This document shows, in pieces, positions 53,019-64,000 of a stretch of DNA of 64,000 nucleotides (within the stretch, counting starts at the first letter, position 1; every line of letters starts with the position of its first letter). Made by a program: the position numbers and the translations under genes. Under the pieces are notes generated by a model that made no database searches, was not told the origin of the DNA, and saw only the letters and a list, made by a program, of their open reading frames with translations. Location of the stretch: contig NC_090771.1 of assembly GCF_001761485.1 (NCBI RefSeq), positions 2,790,001 through 2,854,000 of the forward strand. Direction: 5' to 3'. The DNA comes from Yarrowia lipolytica (lineage: Eukaryota > Ascomycota > Dipodascomycetes > Dipodascales).

Positions 53019-54285
53019 TGTGTGTGTTTGTGTTTGTGAATGCTGTGTTGAAATGTCGAGGGAAGGCGCCTCTTATATGCTGAAGGAATGTCACACAGTT
53101 ACACTACTTGTAGCTACAGAGACAATGTAGTTGCACCAATGGAACAAGCTACAAAGGCTATTACTGCTTACCCCAGAAAATCGACACTCTGGAACGCATT
53201 AGCCGAAAGAGTCCCCGCATAGTATAGCCGTGTAGATTTCTCTGATGGAGAGGACTACCAGTAGGCCATACCCAACGTGGACAATTATTCGCACGACACT
53301 GACATTTAAGGCTCCAAATAACCATTAAATCACACCACCCACTCGCGAATCCCATACACAACCGCCTCTTCCCCTCCTGCTCACCCCACGGATCAGCGCT
53401 CATGGTAAGGCTGGAACTTCCCCATACTTTGAGAACCAAGACCGGCTCGTGCAGATAACAAGTGCAAGCCAAACACTAACGGAAATTTTATCTGCAACGG
53501 CTATTGAGTCGATATCCGAGGGGGGTTTTGGAGGGTAAAAGGGGGAGGATATGTGGCAATATAACTACTCCAGCACAAAAATAGAACATTTTACTTCTCT
53601 ATTGAAATATCGTCAGCCCCCCAAATCTCTCCAACACTCCCTTTTTCAACCGCCTCAAACCCTCCCCTCTTCTCCTGGTATAGCCGTGAAGGTTGGGAAT
53701 ACGGAGGAGAACGGTAACTTTGTCTGGAATCCAGAAGAAACAAACAAGAGCAGACATAGCGTCACAGCGGACATAGCCGGCGATGAAAACCAATCGTTGC
53801 GGACAAATTAAGCACCCAATAAATGACTTGAAACCGTGGCTAAAACGCAGGAACCTCAGCCGTTCAAAAGTCGCTTCAAATACACAGTCTACACACCTTC
53901 CACAGTAGGTAAATACTCTACCCTTCATTGGACACCTCCTCTTTAAGCTAACCTCTTATAATATATACTACGGAGAACAATCAAAAATTAGCCTGGTCCC
54001 CTTCCTCGGCTAAAACTTCAATGGAGCAACTCCAACCCGATAATCTGCCCATTCTCCGGAGAATTCTCTTCCGGCACTTGGCACAATGAGCGCGCTTTAC
54101 AAACGCAGTTTCATGCGGCGGGTGTGGCGAGCGTGGCGCGTATCAGCTTTATGATGATCTACAGGTATGTACTACAAGTACCTACTGCTACCTGGAATAC
54201 CACGTAGTATACAAGTTTGCTCATATTTATCTGTGTATTGCTTGGCCAGGTTAATTGAAATTGCACGCCTCGTCTCTAGAGATGA
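53019..54285. other. Intergenic region between P450 and HPD genes
   Basis: 1.27 kb between two minus-strand genes: P450 promoter on the left, HPD 3' flank on the right. ACTTGTA/ACAAGTA motifs occur near 53107 and 54173. No other gene was recognised. Confidence 0.5.
53071..53080 (-). promoter_or_regulatory. TATA element of the P450 gene
   Basis: On the minus strand this reads GCATATAAGA, 53-62 bases before the ATG at 53018. Confidence 0.5.
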
Positions 54286-55674
<1,389 letters not shown>

Positions 55675-55684
55675 TTATCGGCTG

Positions 55685-55692
55685 TTAGGGTT
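55685..55692 (-). promoter_or_regulatory. HPD: AACCCTAA box upstream of HPD
   Basis: TTAGGGTT on the plus strand, about 215 bases before the ATG. It is the third promoter in the window with this core. Confidence 0.4.
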
Positions 55693-56518
55693 CATCGTAG
55701 TGGAGGAGCAAGTGTCTCGTGAGGAGGGGTAGAGGGGGGGTTTACGGTAGTGGCAAACATTGGAAATTGTGCCCCCCAAACAACACATTTTCCCACTCCT
55801 TCTCTGTACCATCTCACACCCATTGCCGAATTGCACACTAGTGCAACAAGTTATAATACCACCCACCACCTCCAATACCCGGGGCGTCTCACATGCACCG
55901 AAGATCTATCCGCACTAACAGATTATCCGAAGGAAGGTCTATAGGTGTGGATGACCCCGCGCAGTCAATAACCGGATAAAAGTAGGAACCTGCAGATAAG
56001 GGGAGTGCAGCGAATGTGGTGGTGGGGGGATGAGATGAGGTGATATTACGGGTGGTTGTATAACAGCAAGCAGGGATGGTGGGGTATCGTAGACACATAC
56101 AGTGCCCATCTCACTCGCCCGGCTGTTGAAGGACATAATAAATGAACTCATTATAGGGAAGCGTCTATAGAGAAAAATTTGTCATGCGTATTATAACTCG
56201 ACTCTATGACAAGGTGCAGTTATCGTGTGTCTTCTGATTGGACACTACACGTGGAAAGGGTAAGTCGGATTGATTTTGGAAAAACAAACTACTTGTACAA
56301 TACTGTACTAGTGAAGGGTGCTCAAGGGATCTGTGGGGGAGTTTGAATGGTACGAGTTGTATTGGTTCGTACTTGTACTTATGGCAGTCTCTTACGTACG
56401 GATGTCTATTGCAGCTTATAGCGATCTCTTGCACAACGATAGTGTATGTCTACGTCTACAACAAGTAGCTACAGTAGCGTACTGTCAGTTGTATAAATAA
56501 TGCTTTGAGACTATATAA

Positions 56519-57190
56519 TTATTCCTCCTTCAACTGCTCCCACTTCTTACCCTCCTCAATTAGAGCTTCTCTGACAATGTTCCCACACAGACGAGCGTAG
56601 GGATTGACCTTGACAGCCAGCTCGGCAGCAATCTTGTTGCCGTACTCTCCTGCTCGTCGGAAACACTCAGACGCCTTCTCCTCGTCTCCCCACGAGTCGC
56701 CTTCGTTGTTTCTACCCTCCATGTAAATCTGGCCCAGCTGAGCATAAGCCTGCTGCAGCACCGTACCCTGCATCTTTGAAATGATCAGCTGATCGGGACC
56801 AGCCAGCTTGATTGCTCGTTCTAAATTGGAGATGACATCCAGCTTTGAGGCGGATTTCTCGCCTTTCTGGTCCAAAATCCGTTCAAGTTGAGCCAGGTTG
56901 TTGTAGACGGAGGCGTATTTGGGGGCCTCGACAATGATCTCTTTGAGCTTCTCGATGGCGCGTTTGACGTTGGCCACAGAGTCGTCTTTGTCAACAGACT
57001 CAATCACCGTCTTCTCAATCTGCACAAACTTCTCCACAAGCTCCACAGAAACGTGTTGGTCTGGGGGAAGATAGGCGTTGACCTGGATGCGTTTTTGCTG
57101 GGCCTGAGTAGGCTCCTCCAGCTCGCCCGGATTGAGGAGTTTCGACAGAACGACCTGGTCGTGGGTAGACAGATGAGTTGCGCTGGACAT
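56519..57190 (-). CDS. TTC36-like tetratricopeptide-repeat protein
   Basis: A 223-residue helical protein with about three TPR-like units. The segment APKYASVYNNLAQLERIL (89-106), followed by ISNLERAIKLAG (120-131), closely follows human TTC36 (PERASAYNNRAQARRL...DLERAVELSG). The end VNPYARLCGNIVREAL (195-210) matches the TTC36 hallmark LNPYAALCNRML. A long insertion rich in charged residues (about 106-120) and an N-terminal extension are the differences. TTC36 is a cytosolic HSP70-associated TPR protein; in mice it is reported to bind 4-hydroxyphenylpyruvate dioxygenase and protect it from degradation. Here the gene is the immediate upstream neighbour of HPD on the same strand. I use the ATG at 57190; the codon before it is TTG. 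Confidence 0.8.
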   Translation of the reverse strand: MSSATHLSTHDQVVLSKLLNPGELEEPTQAQQKRIQVNAYLPPDQHVSVELVEKFVQIEKTVIESVDKDDSVANVKRAIEKLKEIIVEAPKYASVYNNLAQLERILDQKGEKSASKLDVISNLERAIKLAGPDQLIISKMQGTVLQQAYAQLGQIYMEGRNNEGDSWGDEEKASECFRRAGEYGNKIAAELAVKVNPYARLCGNIVREALIEEGKKWEQLKEE

Positions 57191-57478
57191 CAAAATTTGT
57201 CGGTGTTAATGCGGTTATTTGGTAGACGGATCATCCTCAGCCTATATACTTGTAGTTACATTTGTGTAGGCGCCTTTGGGTTTGGACCCTGCATAGGGCA
57301 TACCGAATTCTGCAGCTCGGGTATCGACAGTGAGGGGTCATTGGGATGTTACAAGACACTATTGATTACTTTACTAAAGGTGAGAGCGGTTGTTATATAC
57401 CAAGCGATGGGTTGTGGAATTCAGTTACCATAAGGTAAACACCGGCCATGATCGTCAACACGATTTTATATATATGCT

Positions 57479-57512
57479 TCCAAATTACTTGAATTTAATC
57501 CAAATTACTTGA
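57479..57512. repeat. Short direct repeat TCCAAATTACTTGA x2
   Basis: Two identical 14-base copies separated by six bases (57479-57492, 57499-57512), probably a small local duplication. Confidence 0.85.
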
Positions 57513-59487
57513 CATTATTTAAAGTACTTGGGAGTACCAACTATATTGCGCGGAACTACTACTTATAATTAAATGAATGTATATGCAGAAAAAAAAAATA
57601 CTACTACAGTAATTTGAACTATGTTGTTATAAAAAAGTGAACATAATTTTACTCTCCCCAGCTCCACGACCTGATCACACTCATACGAAGACCAATGTGG
57701 CAATTTCTATGACATTTGAAACATCTACCATCCACAAAGGTGGGCTGCAGATATCGTGCCGACCGCGTATTATTCTACTGTCACTCTGTCACCCATGCGT
57801 ATACACTCTTTCCGCCTTCCACCCTGCGCTGTTGCCTTCTACAATATATACAATTACTCGAATATCATATTCATGCCCGCCAAGTTACAGTGTACGTGAT
57901 ACTGTAGCTCTAGATTCGCTTACAATGGAATCCCGCCTGAGACAGTAGCCACTCTTGCTCCATTGGGCTCAATCAAGCTATTCCATAATGTTGCGATATT
58001 GGTTGCCTGCTGCAAAGGGGCACAGAGTGCATTCTGGGAAATTACCACCGAAGGTGATATTTATTATCCAACATAAAAGAATCACAGACACTACCGGTAC
58101 TTTTAGTTCCAGTAGACCGAATGTGATCTGAGCGGAACTGACCGAACAACGAACGAGTTCACACAGATACAGCCGGCAAAGGTATATATGTACTGTAGGT
58201 ACTGTACTTTGGCCACTTTAAGTCGTCTAAGGCTGATAAACATACTCCATTATAACTTGTCTGTAGGAACATCAAATTGATTCTGCTTGAGCTATGCCGT
58301 TTTTCTTCTACATGTGCCGGTACATACTGTACTTGTATTTGGATTGTCGGACTCGGCCGAGCAGAAAGTATATCCAACCCACCTCCAGGATTACCCTAGC
58401 AACCTCACATTGGTGCAGATATTGGACAGAATATTATCCACGCCCTTGACTAGCTTCCTGACACTGTTCAGCTTGTAATATTTCCCGTTTATAATATGAG
58501 TAGATGAGACACGGTGAGACAGTTGATGTCTCGTATTCCCTCCGCACATCAGGCACTGCTGCCCACCTTATTGGGGATGGCAAGATGGATATTATTCAGA
58601 GAGAGATATTCAGATGAAGTGATGGGCTCACAAGTTAAACGCGCACTCGTATTCCATCGATGATATCGTGTTACTGTGGAGATAATACACTTAGTCTACA
58701 GATTACGTGTGGTGTACTGGTACCTGTGGTGTAGCGACAGTATTGTACATACTCGTACTCCCACTCTACACACCCGCCGCCACCACTTACCCTCGTGAGA
58801 ACCCCCTCAGAAACTCACAACCGTCACCTTAGCAGAAGGGTTTAGCCGCTTGGAGCCGACAGGGATGTCAGGCAATACAGCTGTCACCGAGGGGACACCG
58901 GGGTGTCAACAACAGTGTCATTTCGGTGCTTGTGGAGTGAGTGACATCACCGAGAAAGTTGTAGTATGTAGGGGTTTTTGGAATGGTTGTTTCATGATCC
59001 ATTGGTACTGCTCGGCAAAAATAGCCTGATGGAATCACGTTTCGTTCTGGGGTTGACGGGCATCTCAGCTATCTCCATCCACGAGTGTCTCAGAGATAAG
59101 ACCTGCATATCTGTTATCTGTTTTCAAAGTGTAAGTCGTATAGAGTGCCGGGAGGGGGTCAAGGATGTGCATGGACGTGACTACAGTGAGAGTTTTTGGA
59201 GGAAGTAAAGACCGAGTATCGACCATCCAGAAACCCCATATCTTCTGGAATTCCACAAATGGCCAAGACTGGCTTCTTTTATCCACTTTTTGATACTAAA
59301 AATGTCTAATTTGACCTCTCTTCCACTAACAAAAACAGTCTCGCCGTTCTCCAACCCGCACCACCAACTACAAGTACAGTAGCTATAATTTTTTGGCACC
59401 ACTCGCTTTTCTCTTTTTAGGCGAAACTTGTCTCAAACTTATCATGCCATAGGCATTAATTTCCGGGTCTTGCAGAGCTACTGCACT

Positions 59488-59498
59488 GGGGGGGGGGG
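59488..59498. repeat. G11 homopolymer tract
   Basis: Eleven G's in non-coding DNA; unusual in a genome of roughly even base composition. Confidence 0.85.
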
Positions 59499-59939
59499 TG
59501 TACAACGCACGACCGAGTGCTATGTAATGTACACAATGGCCACAAACACAACTGTTACTGATGTACCGATGACTCAGCACCTACAGTAGTCCACGCGTTT
59601 GACTTCCGGGGCTCTTCGGGCCCAATTTTTTTCTTCGTCTGCTTCCCAAATGCCAGATTTATGCAAGGTGCATGTGACGTCCCGGTCCGAGGATTGCTAT
59701 AACGGGCGAAATAAGGACACAAACAACTCAAAAATAATACCAAAATATAGCTTGCAACAAGGGCTTCAGATTGATCCCATTATTGGTCCCCCAAGCCCAG
59801 GTTTGAGCCTGCTCGATACTCCCCCGTGGTAGCCATATAACGTTAACCTTTAATGAGTCAAGTCGGGAATACTTTGGTATAAGACTAAGGCAAAATAACC
59901 ATCTCTTGAACCACACACAATAGTAAGAACGCCTCCAAG

Positions 59940-61115
59940 ATGAACACCCAGGTCAGTCTGTACGACGAAGAGCTGAGGATCGTCTCCATCTCGTGGGACG
60001 TGTATCCACTGCTGTCGTCAGCCGTGACTCAGCTGATCCTCAAGACCCACAAATCAAAGTCTCCATCTCCACTGGTGCCTTCTTCATCTGCCCACCATCA
60101 CATGAACCTGGAAGACTCTGTGTCGTCCACAGCGTCGTCCCAGTGCCATTCCCGCCACTCGTCCGTGTCCATGTCGTCGCTAGAGAGCACAGAGCCGTTT
60201 CTGAACGTGTCTTTCACCCCAGTCGAATGCTCTCTCATCATTGCTGATTCGATAATGGAAGAACTGCTCACACCCTTGCTCAACATGCTGGACACAAAGA
60301 CAAGGGACGAGGTAAGAGTTTCACGTGAAATGTACGTGGCCATCCAGGTTGACGGAGACGGACTCGACAACGGAGGAAGGGTGGTGGATCTGACTGCCCC
60401 CTTGTCTAAGGCAGGTATCCCCATCTTCTTCCTCACCACATATTTCTCCGACTTTGTCATGGTGCCGCTGTCGGCACGGTCACGGGTGGTTCAGGCGCTT
60501 GAAGAGCGTGGTTTCTTCTTCAACAACATGAACAACTCATATGTGTCCATCACAAACCTCAACCACAGCAAGTTGACCAGTGCGCTCATGCCTCTGGCCG
60601 AGCCGCACACCGAGGCCGACCGAACTATCACAGAGGCATCACTTTCAATGGCTTCGTCGTCGCTGTTTGCCTCCCTTAAGGTCTCGCCTCAATTCTACGA
60701 CCATACAAAGGTAGTTCTCGTGGGAGCCCGACACAAGCGAGTGGAAGACAATGAGCTGCTGTTCTTCAAAATATCCAAAATGCTGCTCAACCCTCCAAAG
60801 TTCTTCAGCATCTCTGTGGGACCAGACGGAGAAATGTCTTTACTACTTGAAAGCAAAGACACGGGCTCATTTTCGCCCATGGACGTGGTGGGATCCATGG
60901 ACGAATACATGATTCCCACCTGTTTCGATCTGTCCCATCTGCCCGAAGACGCCACCGGTATTGTGGCTGGTGTGGCCTCTTGTCTGGTAGATGAGCCGAT
61001 CCAGATGGGCTATCTCAGTACTGCTCAAAGTGGTATTGTCATGGTAGCCGAGGAGGACTTGGCGTATGCCAAACGAGTTCTGGGCGGTCGCAGTGGATCT
61101 GCCAGTCCCGCTTAA
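59940..61115 (+). CDS. CASTOR-like ACT-domain protein (possible amino-acid sensor)
   Basis: A 391-residue protein that resembles animal CASTOR1/2, cytosolic arginine sensors of TORC1 control. The first conserved block is LTAPLSKAGIPIFFLTTYFS (151-170) then DFVMVPLSARSRVVQALEERG, matching the CASTOR pattern SVLMLSTYxTDFILV. The second is ATGIVAGVASCLVDEPIQMG (338-357) then YLSTAQSGIVMVAEEDLAYA, matching GIVAQIAGPLxxxxISAYYISTFNFDHALV. Both are ACT folds related to aspartokinase regulatory domains. Residues about 38-85 are a Ser/Pro-rich insert. In CASTOR1 an aspartate of the STFNFDHA segment contacts arginine; here the matching residue is Gly (STAQSGIV), while the first STY-type motif keeps its Asp. 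The ligand may therefore differ or be absent. No enzyme domain is attached. The assignment is by pattern memory only. Confidence 0.7.
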   Translation: MNTQVSLYDEELRIVSISWDVYPLLSSAVTQLILKTHKSKSPSPLVPSSSAHHHMNLEDSVSSTASSQCHSRHSSVSMSSLESTEPFLNVSFTPVECSLIIADSIMEELLTPLLNMLDTKTRDEVRVSREMYVAIQVDGDGLDNGGRVVDLTAPLSKAGIPIFFLTTYFSDFVMVPLSARSRVVQALEERGFFFNNMNNSYVSITNLNHSKLTSALMPLAEPHTEADRTITEASLSMASSSLFASLKVSPQFYDHTKVVLVGARHKRVEDNELLFFKISKMLLNPPKFFSISVGPDGEMSLLLESKDTGSFSPMDVVGSMDEYMIPTCFDLSHLPEDATGIVAGVASCLVDEPIQMGYLSTAQSGIVMVAEEDLAYAKRVLGGRSGSASPA

Positions 61116-61645
61116 GAGTCTTGCCGCTTGAAGAGGACTTCAGAGATGTCACGTTACTGCGGACCATCAGCTGTATCTACAGCATGTACATTAAAATATT
61201 TATTTGGGTTATTTTGAGCAGGTACCAGTTGTACAAGTACTCGTAGTCGCCAGAATCCAAGTTCGTATCGCAATCAAACACGGCTCCCCCTCATTTCTTG
61301 TATTAGTGGCCTACCCTTGTGCTGCAATTGGAATGTGGAGGCTCAAGTTAGCTTCACGTACAAGTGAGTTACAAGGGGCCCAAAACGGGAACAGGTAAAT
61401 AACGCCAAAGCCTATAGACAGAGAAGGGGGATTGAGGGGCGTGCCGCACTTATAAAAATAGCAGTGCGATATAAACAAGGGTCACGTGACTCTGGATACA
61501 AGTCTATGTGTCTGTCTCTGTCTGCCATGTCACGTGATTCTTTCATTAGCCAGCCAAGACCCTGTCAAGTAACAAGGTTGGGGTAATGTAACTACGGTAC
61601 TTACCTCTAGCACCACCAGTACACTACACACCCACGACGCACAAC
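61116..61645. other. Region upstream of the NECAP-like gene with two CACGTG boxes
   Basis: 530 bases between two plus-strand genes. It holds GTCACGTGAC at 61481-61490 and GTCACGTGAT at 61529-61538, 117 to 165 bases before the ATG, and a TATAAAAATA at about 61451-61460. Confidence 0.6.
61481..61538. promoter_or_regulatory. Pair of GTCACGTGA boxes (Cbf1-type sites)
   Basis: Two near-identical boxes spaced 48 bases start-to-start, the first a perfect 10-base palindrome. The RTCACRTG core is the binding site of Cbf1/CDEI-type bHLH proteins. Confidence 0.5.
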
Positions 61646-62230
61646 ATGTTCACTCACTCGCTATTCAAGACCGATACGGTCTACATCTACCAGATTCCGC
61701 CACTCAAGAGCGCCAAGGCCGGCTACCTCAGCGCAGATTGGCCACTCGAAAGCCCCATCTGGACTGGCAGCCTGGAGGTGGTGGAAACGGAGGTGCAAAA
61801 CAAGGAGGAGACCAACAATGTCGAGTGCTCGATTGTGCTCAAGGACACAAAGACAGACGAAATTTTTGCCCAGGCACCATACCACGTGGACGGCAGTGGT
61901 CTGACGCCTGTGTCTGACTCATCTCGATATCACGCCATTCGAGTCCAGGGAGAAGGAGGCCAGACAGCTATTTTGGGACTCGGGTTTCCAGACCGATCGG
62001 CAGGGTTCGACTTCAACGTGGCATTACAGGACTTCCGGAAACATGCCACACCAATTGAGGTGTCCAAAAAGAGCTACAAGTTGCCCGACAAGGTGGTTGA
62101 CGAACCGGCTGCAGACGTGGCTATTCCTATTCTAGCTCCTCCGCCAAGGAGAGCCACTATGGAGGAGGAAGAGGAAGAGGAGGAAGAGGATGACGACGAC
62201 TTTGGAGATTTTGTCGGAGATAATCAATAG
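61646..62230 (+). CDS. NECAP-like clathrin-adaptor-associated protein
   Basis: A 194-residue protein. Residues about 8-150 form the PH-like PHear domain of the NECAP family: VYIYQIPPLKSAKAGYLSAD then WPLESPIWTGSLEVVE, IFAQAPYHVDG, then SSRYHAIRVQGEGGQTAILG, and finally GFPDRSAGFDFNVALQDFRKH. All are hallmark positions. The C-terminus is an extreme acidic run (about 172-183) ending DDFGDFVGDNQ. The DFGDF element resembles the short Phe motifs that bind AP-2/AP-1 ear domains in clathrin-coated vesicles. In animals NECAPs act at the plasma membrane, in AP-2 control. Short length with a minimal tail is usual for fungal members. The gene follows the CASTOR-like gene on the same strand with its own promoter. 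Confidence 0.85.
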   Translation: MFTHSLFKTDTVYIYQIPPLKSAKAGYLSADWPLESPIWTGSLEVVETEVQNKEETNNVECSIVLKDTKTDEIFAQAPYHVDGSGLTPVSDSSRYHAIRVQGEGGQTAILGLGFPDRSAGFDFNVALQDFRKHATPIEVSKKSYKLPDKVVDEPAADVAIPILAPPPRRATMEEEEEEEEEDDDDFGDFVGDNQ

Positions 62231-62611
62231 TCGGTCGCTGGTGTCAAGCCAACATTCGTTGAATAATAAGCACATCTGACTGGCTGCCTTAACAGCGGGC
62301 TGTTATATATAATGAATTACGATACTGAGAATATGATTTCAAATCAGGTACAAGCAGCTACAGTAAATGGTGTGTTTTTCTTTTGAGTAACAATTGTGGT
62401 TCTTGTGAGGGTTACCTATCTATAGATGTAGCTTCAAGTATGTATCGTACTGCATCTCTGCCTATAATCACGGTAACCTCCTGCTATGCTGGAAAATGTG
62501 TGATGTCTCTTGTCTATGTACATCAACGCAAGTGCCCAGGCAACGTCGCCAGGACCATAGACATCGTAATCATCGTCTGAGTAGTCATTGGGGAGGCCGA
62601 ACGTGGGGCGT
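62231..62611. other. Convergent region after the NECAP-like gene
   Basis: 381 bases with TATATA-like 3' signals after the NECAP stop (about 62303). No gene was recognised. Confidence 0.45.
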
Positions 62612-63676
62612 TCATGGTCTCCACCCCCCCTGGTCGTCTTCACCACCGGTACCATAGTCTTTGTAATCTTCATCATCATCTTCTTTTTCTGAAGCTTCAA
62701 AGTCCAGGTCTTCAGAGTCCAGATCCCAATAGCTCTTGATATACCCACGGACAACATGGTGAGACAAGAATCTGACGAGAAATTTGCCATTTTCATACCC
62801 AAGAAAGACTCTGCTTCGATCACTTCCAGGGTTATAGTATGAATCTGGAGTTTCCACATCAGAAATAAATCCGCTGTCAAGATCTGCTATTCGAATACCT
62901 CCACTTTTCGTCCACTCGGTGAGATATTGCGAATTTTGGGGTATAAGACAGTGAGGAAGTCCATCTGGTGCTTTGTCAGGCAAGGTGGTGATTTTATCCT
63001 GCCTACGAAACATCTTTCCGGGCTGGTCCAGGTCCAAGAAGGTTGGAATCAGACACTGGTCTTAATGAAACAACCAAACGAGTCCATTGTAGTTTTCCTC
63101 GGGACACAACTTGTTTATGCAAAGGAGGGAGTGCCATACCTGACCAATTTCTAGGTGTGAGGGTTGTGTAAGCCATAGGTGCTTCTCGCGTATCGTGTCA
63201 CGTGAATATTTCCAACTTGGGAAATAGCGTCAATGTGAGGAGGATGCTTGTAATGATGCTGGTCTCTGGGGGACGCGTAGTTGTGGTGAGTAGTGGGGAT
63301 CACAATGATCTCATTATTGACAACAATGGCAGCTCGTTCCAGGAAAAACTGGTATTCTTTGAAAGATGTTCAGGACGGATTTGACCAGGTAGTGTGAATT
63401 CAATGCCCTTAAAGCTGATGACCATCGCCTTCTTACTCTTGGAAACCCCCTTGATCTGACTGGGCCGCTTTGGGCGGAGGGGGGGGGGGGGGGCCCTCAA
63501 GAGTCCCAGGGACTCAACATTGCACCCTGTGGGAGGTTTTCAGCATGAAATAGATCGCATGAGAACGAGTAGTTGAACTCCCGATGGTCATCGAACCCCT
63601 CGCAGTCACTGGGCAGCTTCTCTCCATGATTGAGCCACAAAGCAGTAACTCCCTTCACCGGCTTGGGTGGTGGCAT
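62612..63676 (-). pseudogene. Decayed protein-coding region, family not recognised
   Basis: Several open stretches in different frames follow one another on the minus strand. The first is a 59-residue frame from ATG 63676 (MPPPKPVKGVTALWLNHGEK onwards) to 63497. Further protein-like stretches follow. The last is an open frame ending at 62612 whose tail is very acidic (DLDSEDLDFEASEKEDDDED). Codon-like composition and orientation agree, but no single frame spans the region. A 15-base G tract (C's in the coding sense) lies just after the first frame. Either this is a decayed gene or a gene with several introns; I saw no convincing GTGAGT...CTAAC pairs. I recognise no family, and give no function. 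Confidence 0.45.
63479..63493. repeat. G15 homopolymer tract
   Basis: Fifteen consecutive G's, the longest G run in the window. Runs of this kind are prone to length change in replication and to sequencing error. Confidence 0.9.
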
Positions 63677-63834
63677 TTCGTTTTATCCCAGTCGTTTATA
63701 ACTTTCAACTTATAGCTGGGGTGTCGTGAAACGTACACCAACTAACAGCCTCCCCAGGTCTTCATTTCTTCTTCTGGATTGATCCAGGGAAATCGCCTGA
63801 CAAGTTCAAGCTTCAGATCACGGTCAGCATGTGT

Positions 63835-64000
63835 TTAGCTCACTGGAACCGCAGACTTCGGCTCCTTCCTGTCCAAATGCCTTGAAAAATTGTCAGCCTC
63901 CAGCCAGACAGACCGTCTCAGGCTTGCCTCGTGATCCTCGAGCAGCTCATATATCCGCGCCTGTAATCGCTGACTTTCTGCCTTCTCTTGCAGGTCCAGA
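63835..64000 (-). CDS. Open frame entering from the right edge (C-terminal piece)
   Basis: About 54 codons ending at the stop in 63835-63837, reading LDLQEKAESQRLQARIYELL then EDHEASLRRSVWLEAD and on to AVPVS. The composition suggests a charged, coiled-coil-like helix. It may be the 3' end of a gene lying mostly outside the window or another piece of the decayed region at 62612-63676, which has the same orientation. No family was recognised. Confidence 0.35.
   Translation of the reverse strand, partial: LDLQEKAESQRLQARIYELLEDHEASLRRSVWLEADNFSRHLDRKEPKSAVPVS

Larger units (their letters stand above)
57191..59939. other. 2.7-kb divergent region between TTC36-like and CASTOR-like genes
   Basis: No recognisable gene. 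It contains a direct repeat of TCCAAATTACTTGA at 57479-57492 and 57499-57512, TACTGTA/ACTTGTA patches at about 58190-58210 and 58318-58338, and a G11 run at 59488-59498. Confidence 0.55.

Overview
The window is 64 kb of nuclear DNA from an ascomycete yeast, almost certainly Yarrowia lipolytica or a very close relative. Four things point there. Genes are sparse: about 22 recognisable protein genes, with gaps of 2 to 5 kb. Arginine codons are strongly biased to CGA. Introns have GTGAGT donors and a CTAAC branch point lying almost against the acceptor. A tRNA gene is fused head-to-tail to a 5S rRNA gene, an arrangement described in Y. lipolytica. The 285-residue zinc-finger protein matches what I remember of Mhy1, the dimorphism regulator of this species. 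No database was searched; all names come from motif recognition.

Left part (1-20.7 kb): the 3' end of GFA1 (chitin precursor synthesis), a small GPI-anchored wall protein, a TauD-type dioxygenase, an RNase H1-like protein with a long N-terminal extension, DUS1, ATP20 (one intron), ROK1 and an SFK1-like membrane protein. Middle (20.7-47.4 kb): MHY1 between two unusually long intergenic regions, an MRS3/4-type mitochondrial iron carrier, a 1197-residue charged protein ending in a glutaredoxin-like fold without cysteines, tRNA-Pro, the multi-KH protein SCP160 (probable 5' UTR intron), a 2-hydroxyacid dehydrogenase, a divergent SDR and a small membrane protein. Right part (47.8-64 kb): the dicistronic tRNA-Glu/5S unit, an aldo-keto reductase, tRNA-Val, a cytochrome P450, 4-hydroxyphenylpyruvate dioxygenase (HPD), a TTC36-like TPR protein, a CASTOR-like ACT protein, a NECAP-like endocytic adaptor, and a decayed gene at the right edge.

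Most neighbours are functionally unrelated, as is usual in yeasts. The clearest exception is HPD next to a TTC36 homologue: in mammals TTC36 has been reported to protect HPD from degradation, so the pair may be a conserved tyrosine-catabolism module. Other points worth following are the CASTOR-like protein, inverted stress elements upstream of MHY1, recurring AACCCTAA promoter boxes, and an intergenic vocabulary of short palindromes built on GTATGTAC and TACAAGTA. I saw no LTR element, LINE, DNA transposon or CRISPR array.
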